Below, in pieces: positions 33,284 to 41,715 of a DNA stretch of 64,000 bases. The first letter of the stretch is position 1; each line of letters begins with the position of its first letter. The notes under the pieces are model-generated. The model did not search any database. It was not told the DNA's origin and was given only the letters and a program-made list of their open reading frames with translations. Position numbers and translations under genes: made by a program. Origin of the DNA: Streptomyces caelestis (GTDB lineage: Bacteria; Actinomycetota; Actinomycetes; Streptomycetales; Streptomycetaceae); the NCBI RefSeq assembly GCF_001279005.1, contig NZ_LGCN01000154.1, forward strand, positions 88,839-152,838. Direction: 5' to 3'.

Positions 33284-34153
33284 ATGCGTCGCAGGGGGAC
33301 GAGGGCAGCCGCGATCACGGTCGCCGCGGTCATGGGGAGTGTGCTGACGGGGTGCGGGGACGACAGTGAGCCGTCGGGAGCGAAGGACGGCCCGTCGTCG
33401 AGCGCGAGCAGGAGTGACGGGGCCCGGGAACAGGGCACGACGGCGGTGCGGGCGGCCTACGACAGGACGGCCGATGCGGAGTCGGCCCGGATGACGATCA
33501 GGACCAAGCTCGCCGCGGAGGGCGAGACGGTCACGTCGGACGGCGAGGGCGTCCTCGACCTGGCCGAGGGCGACAGCGTCATGACCGTCACCGCGCAGGG
33601 CGAGAGCATCGAGCAGCGCGTGGTCGACGAGGTCCTCTACCAGAAGGCCCCGGGCCGGAACGCTCCGGGTGGCAAGCCCTGGGTCAAGATCGACCTGCGG
33701 AAGGTGGCCGCCCAGCAGGGCGTGAACGACCAGGGGATCGGCGACCCGGCCCGGACCGCGGCCTACGCCAAGGCGATCACCGACAAGGACGTCACGGAGG
33801 TCGGCGCCGAGGAGATCGACGGTGTGAACACCACGCGCTACCGGGTCTCGGTGGACGTGACCGAGCTGCCGGGCGGTGAGCGGATGCGCGAGCAGCTCGG
33901 CCCGACCCTGCCGATGCAGGTCTGGCTCGACGACGAGGGACGGCTCCGCCGTCAGCAGATGGACATGACTCTCAAGGCCCCGGCCTCCGCCTCGGCGAAG
34001 CCGGACGCCGACGCGGCGCCGCAGCAGCTCACGATGAGCACCGTGATGGAGTTCTCGGACTTCGGCACCGAGGTCGACGCCGAGGCTCCGCCGGCCGGAC
34101 AGGTGGCCGACATGACGGGCGACGCGCTCCAGGGGAACCGACAGCGGAGCTGA
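33284..34153 (+). CDS. LppX/LprG-like lipoprotein
   Basis: A 289-residue lipoprotein. A basic N-terminus and hydrophobic core lead to the lipobox VLTGCGDD with Cys near residue 23. After a Ser/Gly-rich linker comes a ~200-residue domain of alternating beta strands (DGEGVLDLAEGDSVMTV, VVDEVLYQKAP, INTTRYRVSVDV-type segments, MQVWLDDEGRLRRQQM). This pattern matches actinobacterial lipoproteins with the LppX/LprAFG half-barrel that bind lipids or glycolipids at the membrane. ATG 33284 is chosen over 33272, which would abut the GAGGAG directly. It would sit on the outer face of the membrane. Confidence 0.82.
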   Translation: MRRRGTRAAAITVAAVMGSVLTGCGDDSEPSGAKDGPSSSASRSDGAREQGTTAVRAAYDRTADAESARMTIRTKLAAEGETVTSDGEGVLDLAEGDSVMTVTAQGESIEQRVVDEVLYQKAPGRNAPGGKPWVKIDLRKVAAQQGVNDQGIGDPARTAAYAKAITDKDVTEVGAEEIDGVNTTRYRVSVDVTELPGGERMREQLGPTLPMQVWLDDEGRLRRQQMDMTLKAPASASAKPDADAAPQQLTMSTVMEFSDFGTEVDAEAPPAGQVADMTGDALQGNRQRS

Positions 34154-34184
34154 GCCCCGCAGGCACGGTCGGCGGTGACGGTCG

Positions 34185-34209
34185 GGCGGGTCTCACCCCC
34201 TGACCCGCC
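34185..34209. terminator. hairpin between convergent genes
   Basis: GGCGGGTC (34185-34192) pairs with GACCCGCC (34202-34209) around a 9-nt loop, between the lipoprotein stop and the end of the leftward small-gene pair. It probably ends transcription in one or both directions. Confidence 0.45.
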
Positions 34210-34227
34210 GCTGCCCTTGCGCGGTGT

Positions 34228-34569
34228 TCAGCCCCCGGCCCGGCCACGGGGCGAGGGCCCCACGTCCGCGTGGCGGCCGGGGCGCACCGCGGCGTGGCGC
34301 TGCCCCGGGCCGGGCTCTTCACGGGCGGCCAGGGCGTCGGCGACGGCCCCCGTGACGAAGGCGTACACCGTCTTGTGCACCAGGCCGACGACGAGTTCGC
34401 CGCGAGGCCAGGTGGTCGGCGGAGCGCCGACGCCGGTGGCGTTCTCCAGGATCTGGTCGCTGGTGAGGCGTACGACGGCGAACTGTGCCGACGGCCGTCC
34501 TCCGCGCAGCCCGGCGTGCGACATCACCGACCGCAGGACGCCGAGAAAAGCGCCCTGACCTACGGTCAT
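34228..34569 (-). CDS. conserved hypothetical protein, second gene of a coupled pair
   Basis: A 113-residue protein. ATG 34569 overlaps the stop of the upstream gene (ATGA), so it is translationally coupled. It starts MTVGQGAFLGVLRSVMSHAG and contains SAQFAVVRLTSDQILENATGVGAPPTTWP and a moderately hydrophobic segment LVHKTVYAFVTGAVADALAA. A Pro/Gly/Arg-rich tail follows. I know similar sequences in other Streptomyces but no function. Confidence 0.7.
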   Translation of the reverse strand: MTVGQGAFLGVLRSVMSHAGLRGGRPSAQFAVVRLTSDQILENATGVGAPPTTWPRGELVVGLVHKTVYAFVTGAVADALAAREEPGPGQRHAAVRPGRHADVGPSPRGRAGG

Positions 34570-34841
34570 CGGGCGCCGCCGCCCGGCCCGTCCGCACCCG
34601 CGGGGCCCTCCCCTCCGCGCATGTGCCGGCCGATCCTCTCCCGTACCTGGTGCCACAACGGCGTGCGCGGACCGGGGTCCATCCCCTCCGCCGCGAACAC
34701 GGCGTCGGTGAAGCCGTCCGCGTCGGCGGGCGGCGCCTCCCGCAGTCGCCGCTGCTCGTGGGGCGGGAGGCAGAAGCCGAGGTCGACGCAGAGTTCGTGG
34801 AGGAGTTCCCGTATCCCGTCCTTCGGGTCGCGTGGGGGCAT
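34566..34841 (-). CDS. conserved hypothetical protein, first gene of a coupled pair
   Basis: A 91-residue, largely helical, acidic protein (PKDGIRELLHELCVDLGFCLPPHE, DADGFTDAVFAAEGMDP) with a Gly-rich tail. It contains two cysteines. ATG 34841 is chosen since upstream in-frame sequence loses protein character; no good ribosome site is visible, so the start is uncertain. Its stop overlaps the next gene's start, suggesting the two products act together. Function unknown. Confidence 0.65.
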   Translation of the reverse strand: MPPRDPKDGIRELLHELCVDLGFCLPPHEQRRLREAPPADADGFTDAVFAAEGMDPGPRTPLWHQVRERIGRHMRGGEGPAGADGPGGGAR

Positions 34842-34996
34842 GGAACGGGATGGTCGCACGCCCGCTCCCGTGCGCACCATGGATTTCGGGGCGACACCCG
34901 CGCCTCGAGAACCTGTCGCCGCTGCGCGGCAGGTGATCCCCGCACCGCCTCTGCGCCTCTGCGCCCACGCGGTGTGGCACGACCGGAGGGCGCCGG

Positions 34997-35971
34997 ATGA
35001 CAATGATCGTCGTGACGTCCCTCCTCACCAACCCGATCCTCGCCCGGCTCGCGGACTCCCGACGGATCCTCGTCGCGGGCGCGGGCGGCGGTTTCGACAT
35101 CTACTCCGGCCTGCCGGTGGCCCTCTCCCTCCTGCACCAGGGAAAGGAGGTGCACCTCGCGAACCTCTCCTTCAGCGCACTGGCCGGTCTCCCTCCCGAC
35201 GACTGGGCCGCCGACGACCTGGCCGTCGTCACTCCCGACTCCGCCCCGCACCAGACCTACTTCCCGGAGCGGACCCTCGCCCAGTGGCTGCGCCTGCACG
35301 GCTACCCGCCCACCGTCTACGCCTTCCCGCAAACCGGTGTACGCCCGCTGCGCGCCGCTTACCGGGCGCTGATCGAACTGCACGGCATCGACGCCGTGGT
35401 GCTGGTCGACGGCGGCACCGACATCCTGATGCGCGGCGACGAAGCCGGCCTCGGCACCCCGGAGGAGGACCTGACCAGCGTGGCGGCGCTCGCCGCGCTG
35501 GACGGCGTACCGAACCGGCTCGTGGTGTCGGTCGGGTTCGGCGTGGACGCCCACCACGGCGTGAACCACGTACAGGTCCTGGAGAACATCGCCGCGCTGG
35601 AGCGTGACGGCGCGTACCTCGGCGCGTTCTCCATACCGCGCGCCTCCCGCGAAGGCGCCCTGTACCTGGACGCGGTGGCGCACGCCCAGCACCACACGCC
35701 CGAGCACCCCAGCATCGTGAACGGCTCGATCGCGGCAGCGGTACGCGGCTCGTTCGGCGACGTCCGGTTCACCGACCGCACTCGGGGCAGCGAGTTGTTC
35801 GTCAACCCGCTGATGTCCCTGTGCTTCGCCTTCGACCTGCCGGGTCTGGCCGCCCGGTGCCTGTACCTGGACCGGATCGAGGACACCTTTCTGATGCGTC
35901 AGGTCCACTCCAGGATCGCCGAATTCCGCGAATCCACGGTGACCCGCCCGCCCCGCGCCTTCCCCCACTAG
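34997..35971 (+). CDS. DUF1152 domain protein
   Basis: A 324-residue protein with a Rossmann-like N-terminus (SRRILVAGAGGGFDIYSGLPVALSLL) and conserved blocks VVLVDGGTDILMRGDEAGLGTPEEDLTSV and VSVGFGVDAHHGVNHVQVLENIA, all typical of DUF1152. The conserved Gly-Gly-Thr-Asp and His-His residues suggest an enzyme active site, but the reaction is unknown. ATG 34997 follows GGAGGG. Cytoplasmic. It is divergent from the coupled pair of small genes; 35972-36183 holds no gene. Confidence 0.88.
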   Translation: MTMIVVTSLLTNPILARLADSRRILVAGAGGGFDIYSGLPVALSLLHQGKEVHLANLSFSALAGLPPDDWAADDLAVVTPDSAPHQTYFPERTLAQWLRLHGYPPTVYAFPQTGVRPLRAAYRALIELHGIDAVVLVDGGTDILMRGDEAGLGTPEEDLTSVAALAALDGVPNRLVVSVGFGVDAHHGVNHVQVLENIAALERDGAYLGAFSIPRASREGALYLDAVAHAQHHTPEHPSIVNGSIAAAVRGSFGDVRFTDRTRGSELFVNPLMSLCFAFDLPGLAARCLYLDRIEDTFLMRQVHSRIAEFRESTVTRPPRAFPH

Positions 35972-36183
35972 CGCCCGGACCGGTCGCGCTCCGGCCGCGG
36001 CCGGCCGCCGGGGCGACCGGCGACGGAACCACAGCCCCCGCTCGTCCACGCACGGTGACGGGGCGGCGAGGCCGGGCGCGAGGAGTGCGGCGGGACCAGC
36101 CGCAGCCGGCAGGAGCGAGACGGAGAGCCGGGCGGCGGTCAGGCGCTGCGCGCGGCGGTGGGGGAGGCCTGCGGCGCGCCTCG

Positions 36184-36300
36184 TGCTAGCGTCGACTGTT
36201 TGCAGCGTCGCTGCGCCGGTACTCCGTTCGGTGTCCCTGGCCGGTGACCGCGTCCCCACCGCGCCTTCCTCGGTACGGTCCCTTCGGAGGAAGGCTTTCT
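36184..36300 (+). promoter_or_regulatory. leader region of the DEAD-box helicase gene
   Basis: An untranslated stretch with short T-rich blocks (TGTTTGCAGCGTC, CCTTCCTCGG, CCCTTCGGAGGAAGG) ends in a GGAGGA ribosome site 10 bp before GTG 36301. CCTTC/GAAGG near 36281-36294 can pair and partly cover the ribosome site. Helicases of this type are often cold-induced through structured leaders, so regulation by leader folding is possible but not shown. Confidence 0.3.
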
Positions 36301-37722
36301 GTGAGCGAGTCGACACGTACCGGTACCCGGCGGCAGGACGGTGCGCCCGAGGCGTCGGGAGCCCCTTCGGCGCTGCCCACGGTGGCGTCCTTCGCGCAGC
36401 TGGGGCTGCCGGCCGAGATTCTGCGGGTGCTCGACGAGCACGGTGTGACGGTGCCCTCTCCCATCCAGGCCGCGGCGCTGCCGAACGCACTCGCGGGACG
36501 GGACGTCCTGGGCCGGGGACGCACGGGATCCGGCAAGACGCTCGCCTTCGGCCTGGGAGTGCTCGCCCGGACGGCCGGGCGGCGCGCGCAGCCCAAGGAG
36601 CCGCTGGCGCTCGTCCTGACGCCCACCAGGGAGCTGGCGCAGCAGGTCGGCGAGGCGCTCACCCCGTACGCCGAGGCGCTGCGGCTGCGGCTCGCGACCG
36701 TGGTGGGCGGAGTGTCCATCGGGCGGCAGGCCGCCGTGCTGCGGGACGGCGCCGAGATCGTCGTCGCCACGCCCGGCCGGCTGCACGACCTCGTCGAACG
36801 CAAGGGCTGCCGACTGGGACGGGTGCGCATCGTGGTCCTGGACGAGGCCGACCAGATGTGTGACATGGGGTTCCTGCCGCAGGTCACCGAGGTCCTGGAC
36901 CAGGTGCGTTCCGACGGGCAGCGGATGCTGTTCTCCGCCACCCTCGACCGCGACGTCGACCGGTTGGCGCAGCGCTACCTGCGCGACCCCGCCGTCCACT
37001 CCGTGGACCCCCCGTCCGCCGCGGTCCCCGCGATCGAGCACCACGTCCTCGTCGTGCACGGCCCGGACCGGTACGCCGTGACCACGGAGATCGCCGCCCG
37101 GGACGGCCGCGTCCTGCTGTTCCTGGACACCAAGCACGGCGTCGACCAGCTCACGCGGCATCTGCGGGCCAGCGGCGTGGCCGCCGCCGCCCTGCACAGC
37201 GGAAAGTCCCAGCCGCAGCGCACCCGGACCCTGGATCAATTCAGGAACGGGCAGGTCACCTCGCTGGTGGCGACGAACGTCGCCGCACGCGGCCTGCACG
37301 TCGACGACCTCGACCTCGTGGTCAACGTCGACCCGGCCACCGACCCGAAGGACTATCTGCACCGCGCGGGTCGCACGGCCCGGGCCGGCCGCTCCGGCAC
37401 CGTCGTGACACTCGTCCTGCCGGCGCAACGCCGCGAGACGAGCCGGGTCATGGCGGACGCCGACGTCGCTCCCACGGTCACCAGGGTGCGGTCCGGCGAG
37501 GCGGAACTGAGCCGGATCACCGGCGCCAAGGCCCCCTCGGGAGAACCTCTCGACGGCGGGGCGGCCGTGTCGCGCCCCAAGAACCACAACGCCCCGTTCC
37601 GCGGCCTGGGCAGCGCCAAGGACGGGAAGGGCGGTTCCGGCGGCAGGCCGTCCCGCAAGAGCAGCGAGGCCCGCAAGCTCGCGGAGGCCCGCAGGGCGGC
37701 CCGGGTGCGGCGCGGCGGCTGA
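36301..37722 (+). CDS. DEAD-box ATP-dependent RNA helicase
   Basis: A 473-residue RNA helicase with all core motifs: Q motif (PSPIQAAALP), motif I GRTGSGKT, Ia PTREL, Ib TPGR, II DEAD (VLDEADQM), III SAT, IV LLFLDT, V TNVAARGLHVDD and VI HRAGRTARAG. The C-terminal tail is Lys/Arg/Gly-rich and basic, suited to RNA binding. It unwinds RNA duplexes, probably in ribosome assembly or mRNA turnover, often at low temperature. GTG 36301 follows GGAGG; upstream in-frame sequence is the leader. Length is normal. Confidence 0.93.
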   Translation: MSESTRTGTRRQDGAPEASGAPSALPTVASFAQLGLPAEILRVLDEHGVTVPSPIQAAALPNALAGRDVLGRGRTGSGKTLAFGLGVLARTAGRRAQPKEPLALVLTPTRELAQQVGEALTPYAEALRLRLATVVGGVSIGRQAAVLRDGAEIVVATPGRLHDLVERKGCRLGRVRIVVLDEADQMCDMGFLPQVTEVLDQVRSDGQRMLFSATLDRDVDRLAQRYLRDPAVHSVDPPSAAVPAIEHHVLVVHGPDRYAVTTEIAARDGRVLLFLDTKHGVDQLTRHLRASGVAAAALHSGKSQPQRTRTLDQFRNGQVTSLVATNVAARGLHVDDLDLVVNVDPATDPKDYLHRAGRTARAGRSGTVVTLVLPAQRRETSRVMADADVAPTVTRVRSGEAELSRITGAKAPSGEPLDGGAAVSRPKNHNAPFRGLGSAKDGKGGSGGRPSRKSSEARKLAEARRAARVRRGG

Positions 37723-37805
37723 GCCCGTTCTCCCGGACCGCCCGCCGGCGGCCGCGGTCGGGGGCCCGGAGGCACGACGCTCACCTCGGACACCCGACTC
37801 GGGGC

Positions 37806-38044
37806 CCTGGAAGAAGCCCGGTTTCTTCGGCGAGTACGACACCAGCAGGTTCTTCGTCTGCTGGTGGTACACGCTCACCGTCGCCTCCGACCTGTGGCAA
37901 AGGGTGGAATCGTCTGCCGTTGAGCCGAGCTGGTCCGCACCTGGTCCGGATCTCGGTGCGCGATCCGTGGCGTCGGCGTGCGAGTCCAGCGGTACGACAT
38001 GGCACAGGTGGTAGGGACCGTCTTCGGGTGTCCACGTCAGTCCA
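37806..38044 (+). repeat. ~240-bp direct repeat, copy A
   Basis: This segment is ~88% identical to 43844-44083 in the same orientation. A 71-bp block (37824-37894) is identical to 43862-43932. Inside it a 9-bp inverted repeat CACCAGCAG/CTGCTGGTG (37840-37848, 37858-37866) has a 9-nt loop. No frame is clearly coding in both copies. The element lies between the helicase and the secreted cyclophilin gene; nature unknown. Confidence 0.8.
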
Positions 38045-38177
38045 GGGCGGGCGTGGCCTGCGGCGCGGGCGGAAGGTTGGGAGGCGGATGTGGCCGGCGG
38101 GCGGGTTCTCGCCCGCCGGGCCACGCCTTGGACTCCGACCGCTCCGAAGTCTGGCGACCTTCTGGAGGGTGTGCAGG

Positions 38178-38915
38178 ATGAACCGAGCTCTCATGACCGC
38201 ATTGGCGGCGGCAGTGTTGGTCGTGTCCGGGGGCAGCACCACCGCCTCCGCTTCCGATGCCCCGCCGCGAACCACGCACGGTCCTTGCCAGTACACCCAG
38301 ACCCCGGACGAGCCGGCGGCGCGGCCGGTCCCCCTGCCGCCCGACCCGCGGCACACCCCCAGTCACGGCACGGTCGATATGGCTGTCCCGATCAGCCAGG
38401 GCCCGCTCCCGCTGCGCCTGGACCGGGCGAAGGCGCCGTGCACGGTCCAGAGCTTCGTGCACCTGGCGCAGCACCGGTTCTACGACCGTACGGTCTGCCA
38501 TCGACTGACGGCGTATCCGACGCTGAAGGTCCTGCAGTGCGGCGACCCGACCGGCACCGGCGAGGGTGGGCCGGGCCATGCGTACAGGGACGAGCTGCCG
38601 GTGGACCTGCCGCCGGCACCGAGCGATCCGACCGGCGTCCGTCGCCTTTACGGGCGCGGTCTGCCGGCGATGGCCAACGCCGGGCCGGACACGAACGGTT
38701 CGCAGTTCTTCGTCGTCTACGGCGACTCCGCGCTGCGACCGAACTGCACGGTGTTCGGCACGGTCGGTGTCGCCGGCCTGAAGACGCTCGACGAGATCGC
38801 TGCCGGCGGAATCGAACCAACTACGCAGGACCCGGTGCCTGTCGACGGCACGCCCGTGCTGAGGACCGAACTGCTCAGCGTCCGGCCGGCTACGTGCGGT
38901 CTCACGGTGGTGTGA
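38178..38915 (+). CDS. secreted cyclophilin-type peptidyl-prolyl cis-trans isomerase
   Basis: A 245-residue protein with a signal peptide (RALMTALAAAVLVVSGGSTTASA) followed by a cyclophilin domain. It has FVHLAQHRFYDRTVCHRL near residue 95, GLPAMANAGPDTNGSQFFVVYGD (the QFF active-site strand) and NCTVFGTV. It would accelerate folding of exported proteins outside the cell. Four or more cysteines in the mature part suggest disulfides. ATG 38178 follows GGAGGG. In canonical cyclophilins an Arg precedes the first catalytic Phe; here the equivalent region is VCHRLTAYPT, a divergence typical of the actinobacterial secreted branch. Confidence 0.85.
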   Translation: MNRALMTALAAAVLVVSGGSTTASASDAPPRTTHGPCQYTQTPDEPAARPVPLPPDPRHTPSHGTVDMAVPISQGPLPLRLDRAKAPCTVQSFVHLAQHRFYDRTVCHRLTAYPTLKVLQCGDPTGTGEGGPGHAYRDELPVDLPPAPSDPTGVRRLYGRGLPAMANAGPDTNGSQFFVVYGDSALRPNCTVFGTVGVAGLKTLDEIAAGGIEPTTQDPVPVDGTPVLRTELLSVRPATCGLTVV

Positions 38916-39121
38916 AGTGGCCGTTGCCGATGCCCGCCCAGGTGAACTCGCCTTCGAGGACCTCGCACGTGGAGTGCGTGGCCCTTTCGGAACCCGCCGC
39001 AAAAGGGTCAGTGCGCCGGTGGCCTGCCGCCCGGTGCCCAGTGGCACCGTGACGACCGATGACGCACCGGTCGCTGAGAGAAAGGCGCTGTGAACTGCGG
39101 CCAGGGGGAGTCGGACAGTGC

Positions 39122-39330
39122 TCAGGGACCCACCGCGAAGACACGCCGGTAGGTGTCGTGGTCACCGGCCGACCGGGCCGCTGACGTCGCTGCCAGCAGG
39201 GTGCGGCGGGCCGCGAGCGGGTCTGTTCCACGCAGTCCGGCGGCGGCACGGAGCAGCGCCGAGCAGGCATCCGCGACGGGGCCGTCGCGTAGCGTGTTGC
39301 CGACCGCGTGCCAGGGCGCGGCGGGACGCG
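39122..39330 (-). pseudogene. fragment of a LuxR/AfsR-type ATPase regulator
   Basis: The minus-strand frame reads WHAVGNTLRDGPVADACSAL and LLAATSAARSAGDHDTYRRV, ending at a stop at 39122. It resembles the helical-repeat middle region of large LuxR-family AAA regulators (domain AARRxLLxAxxAAxxAGD). Both ends are missing. The surrounding 38916-39121 and 39331-39445 hold nothing else that I can assign. Confidence 0.5.
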
Positions 39331-39445
39331 AAGTCGGACGCGCACGACACTGTGCCCCCGGTAACCCCCGGTGGCCGCGGGTGGAAGAGCTCGGGCCTCC
39401 GGTGCGCCGAGCGTTCCTGGCGAGGCGGCCCCGCCATACCGGGTA

Positions 39446-40567
39446 TCAGGCCGCGACGAGTTCCTGCTCGCGGGCCGGCGTCTGGACCGTGGGCTTCTTC
39501 TTGTTCGGCAGCGAGAGCCGGAAGACCTTGCGCCACGCGGAGAACACCTGCTGGGGCAGCGGCCCGGTGACGTACTCCAGCTCGTACTTCTCGAACAGCG
39601 CGCGCACCTTCACCGCGACCTCGGCGTAGCGGTTGCTCGGCAGGTCCGGGAACAGGTGGTGCTCGATCTGGTGCGACAGGTTGCCGGTCATGAAGTGCAT
39701 GGCCTTGCTGCCGCTGATGTTGGCCGAGCCCATCATCTGGCGCAGGTACCACTGGCCGCGCGTCTCGCCCTTGATCGACCGGCGCTCGAAGACCTGCACG
39801 CCCTCGGGGAAGTGCCCGCACATGATCACCGAGTGGGACCAGAGGTTGCGGACCAGGTTCGCGGTGAACGTGGCGCCGAGCGTCGTGAGGAACGACGGGC
39901 CCGACAGCAGCGGGTGGACCACGTAGTCCTTGAGCACCTGCTTGCGGATTTTCCGGCCCACGGCCTTGGCCCGCGCGCGGAACTCCGGGTTCTTGCGGCG
40001 GCGCTTGCTCAGGTTCTTGCCGAGCTCCAGGTCGTACGCTGCGATGCCGTACTCGAAGAAGCAGGCGTTGATGAAGTTCCACAGCGGCTGGCCGAGGTGG
40101 AAGGGATGCCACTTCTGGTCCTCGTCGACGCGCATGATGCCGTAGCCGAGGTCGTTGTCCTTGCCGATCACGTTGGTGTACGTGTGGTGCAGCTCGTTGT
40201 GCGAGTGCTTCCACTGGTCGGACGGCGAGACGTGGTCCCACTCCCAGGTGGTGGAGTGGATCTTCGGGTCCCGCATCCAGTCCCACTGGCCGTGCAGGAT
40301 GTTGTGGCCGATCTCCATGTTGTCCATGATCTTCGCCACGGAGAGACCGGCGGTGCCGAGCAGCCACGCGGGCGGGAAGAACGAGAACAGCAGCACGCCC
40401 CTGCTGAACAGTTCGAGCTTGCGCTGCGCCGCGATGACCTTACGAATGTAGGCGGCGTCCTTCTCGCCACGGCTGGCGATCACCTCGTCGCGGATCGCGT
40501 CCAGCTCGCGGCCGAGCTCCTCGATCTGCTCCGCGGTCAGGTGGGCGGTGGGGTCGGTGGCGGTCAA
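39446..40567 (-). CDS. membrane fatty-acid desaturase (DesA3-like)
   Basis: A 373-residue membrane desaturase with the three His boxes: GHNILHGQ, HSHNELHHTYTN and HQIEHHLFPDLP. It inserts a double bond into fatty acyl chains using O2 and electrons from a reductase. The start is TTG 40567, 7 bp after the reductase stop and behind GTAGGA; no ATG or GTG fits the domain start. It is translated after the ferredoxin-type reductase on the same mRNA. The combination is like the mycobacterial DesA3/Rv3230c oleoyl desaturase pair. Hydrophobic segments lie around residues 45-70 and 195-225. Confidence 0.9.
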   Translation of the reverse strand: MTATDPTAHLTAEQIEELGRELDAIRDEVIASRGEKDAAYIRKVIAAQRKLELFSRGVLLFSFFPPAWLLGTAGLSVAKIMDNMEIGHNILHGQWDWMRDPKIHSTTWEWDHVSPSDQWKHSHNELHHTYTNVIGKDNDLGYGIMRVDEDQKWHPFHLGQPLWNFINACFFEYGIAAYDLELGKNLSKRRRKNPEFRARAKAVGRKIRKQVLKDYVVHPLLSGPSFLTTLGATFTANLVRNLWSHSVIMCGHFPEGVQVFERRSIKGETRGQWYLRQMMGSANISGSKAMHFMTGNLSHQIEHHLFPDLPSNRYAEVAVKVRALFEKYELEYVTGPLPQQVFSAWRKVFRLSLPNKKKPTVQTPAREQELVAA

Positions 40568-40574
40568 GGTGTTC

Positions 40575-41630
40575 CTACCGTTCGATGTCGCAGGGGCCCG
40601 CCGCGGCGGACACGCAGGTCTGGATGAGGACGCCCGGCTCCGCCTCGGTGATCTCGCCGGTGCGCAGGTCGCGGACGGCGCCCGCCTTGAGCGGCGAGAC
40701 GCAGCCGAAGCAGATGCCCATACGGCACCCGGAGGGCATGAGCACGCCGGCCTCCTCGCCGACGTCCAGCAACGGCGTGGCGCCGTCCGCGTCGACGGTC
40801 CTGCCGGTGGCGCTGAACGTGACCTCGCCGCCGTCACCGGCGACGACGATGCCCGGGCGGAAGCGTTCGGTGTGCAGGCGCTCCAGGACGCCGTGCTCGC
40901 TCCAGTGCTTTTCGGCGGCGTCGAGCAGGCCCGCGGGCCCGCAGGCCCAGGTCTCGCGCTCTGCCCAGTCGGGCACGAGTTCGTCGAGACGGGCGATGTC
41001 GAGCACGCCGTCCGTGTCGGTGTGCACCTCGGTGAGCCGCAGCTTCTTCTTCGCGACCAGGTCGTGCAGTTCGGAGCGGAAGATCACGTCCTGCGGCTGT
41101 GGCGCGCAGTGGACCATGACGACGTCGTCGAGCTCGATGTCGCGCAGCATGCCCATCACGGGCGTGATGCCGCTGCCGGCCGTCAGGTAGAGCACCTTGG
41201 CGGGCTTGGCCTCGGGCAGCACGAAGTCACCTGTCGGCTGGTCGAGCTGGATCAGCGTGCCCGGTTTCGCCCTGCGGACCAGGTGGTTGCTGACCTTGCC
41301 GTCCGGGATCGCCTTCACGGTGATCGTGACGCGGCCGTCCTGGCGGTGTGTCGGTGAGGTGAGGGAGTAGGCACGCCACAGGCGCACCCCGTCGACGTCG
41401 ACCCCGATCCGCACGTACTGGCCGGCTGTGTGGCCGCGCCAGCCCCGTCCCGGCCTGATCACGACAGTCGCCGCGTCACCCGTCTCGGGGTGCACGGCCT
41501 CGATGCGCCCACGCAGGTCAGCGCCCGCACGCAGCGGGCTGACCAGGTCGAGGTAGTCCGACGGCAGTAGCGGCGTCGTGACCATCTCCAGCAGTTTCCA
41601 CGCCCTGCCGCGGAGGGCTGCACTCGTCAT
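40575..41630 (-). CDS. ferredoxin reductase with C-terminal 2Fe-2S domain, desaturase partner
   Basis: A 351-residue FNR-type protein. It has an FAD-binding RAYSLTSP (residue ~100), an NAD(P)-binding region LTAGSGITPVMGMLRDIE, WACGPAGLLDAAE, and a C-terminal plant-type 2Fe-2S ferredoxin with MPSGCRMGICFGCVS and QTCVS. It moves electrons from NADPH to the desaturase encoded next. ATG 41630 is the first codon that fits the family; longer in-frame extension upstream lies in the promoter region shared with the PucR gene. Confidence 0.9.
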   Translation of the reverse strand: MTSAALRGRAWKLLEMVTTPLLPSDYLDLVSPLRAGADLRGRIEAVHPETGDAATVVIRPGRGWRGHTAGQYVRIGVDVDGVRLWRAYSLTSPTHRQDGRVTITVKAIPDGKVSNHLVRRAKPGTLIQLDQPTGDFVLPEAKPAKVLYLTAGSGITPVMGMLRDIELDDVVMVHCAPQPQDVIFRSELHDLVAKKKLRLTEVHTDTDGVLDIARLDELVPDWAERETWACGPAGLLDAAEKHWSEHGVLERLHTERFRPGIVVAGDGGEVTFSATGRTVDADGATPLLDVGEEAGVLMPSGCRMGICFGCVSPLKAGAVRDLRTGEITEAEPGVLIQTCVSAAAGPCDIER

Positions 41631-41715
41631 GGCTCCAGCTTGCTGCGCCTCTGCGCGTAAAGTCCTGACCGTACGATGTGAATCTGGTCGCCTAGATTGT
41701 TCGCAGGAAACAAAT

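Noticed and set aside
37806-38044. Repeat A as part of a transposase gene
   Set aside because: No DDE, tyrosine or serine recombinase motif is found in any frame of either copy, and no terminal repeats or target duplications were seen.
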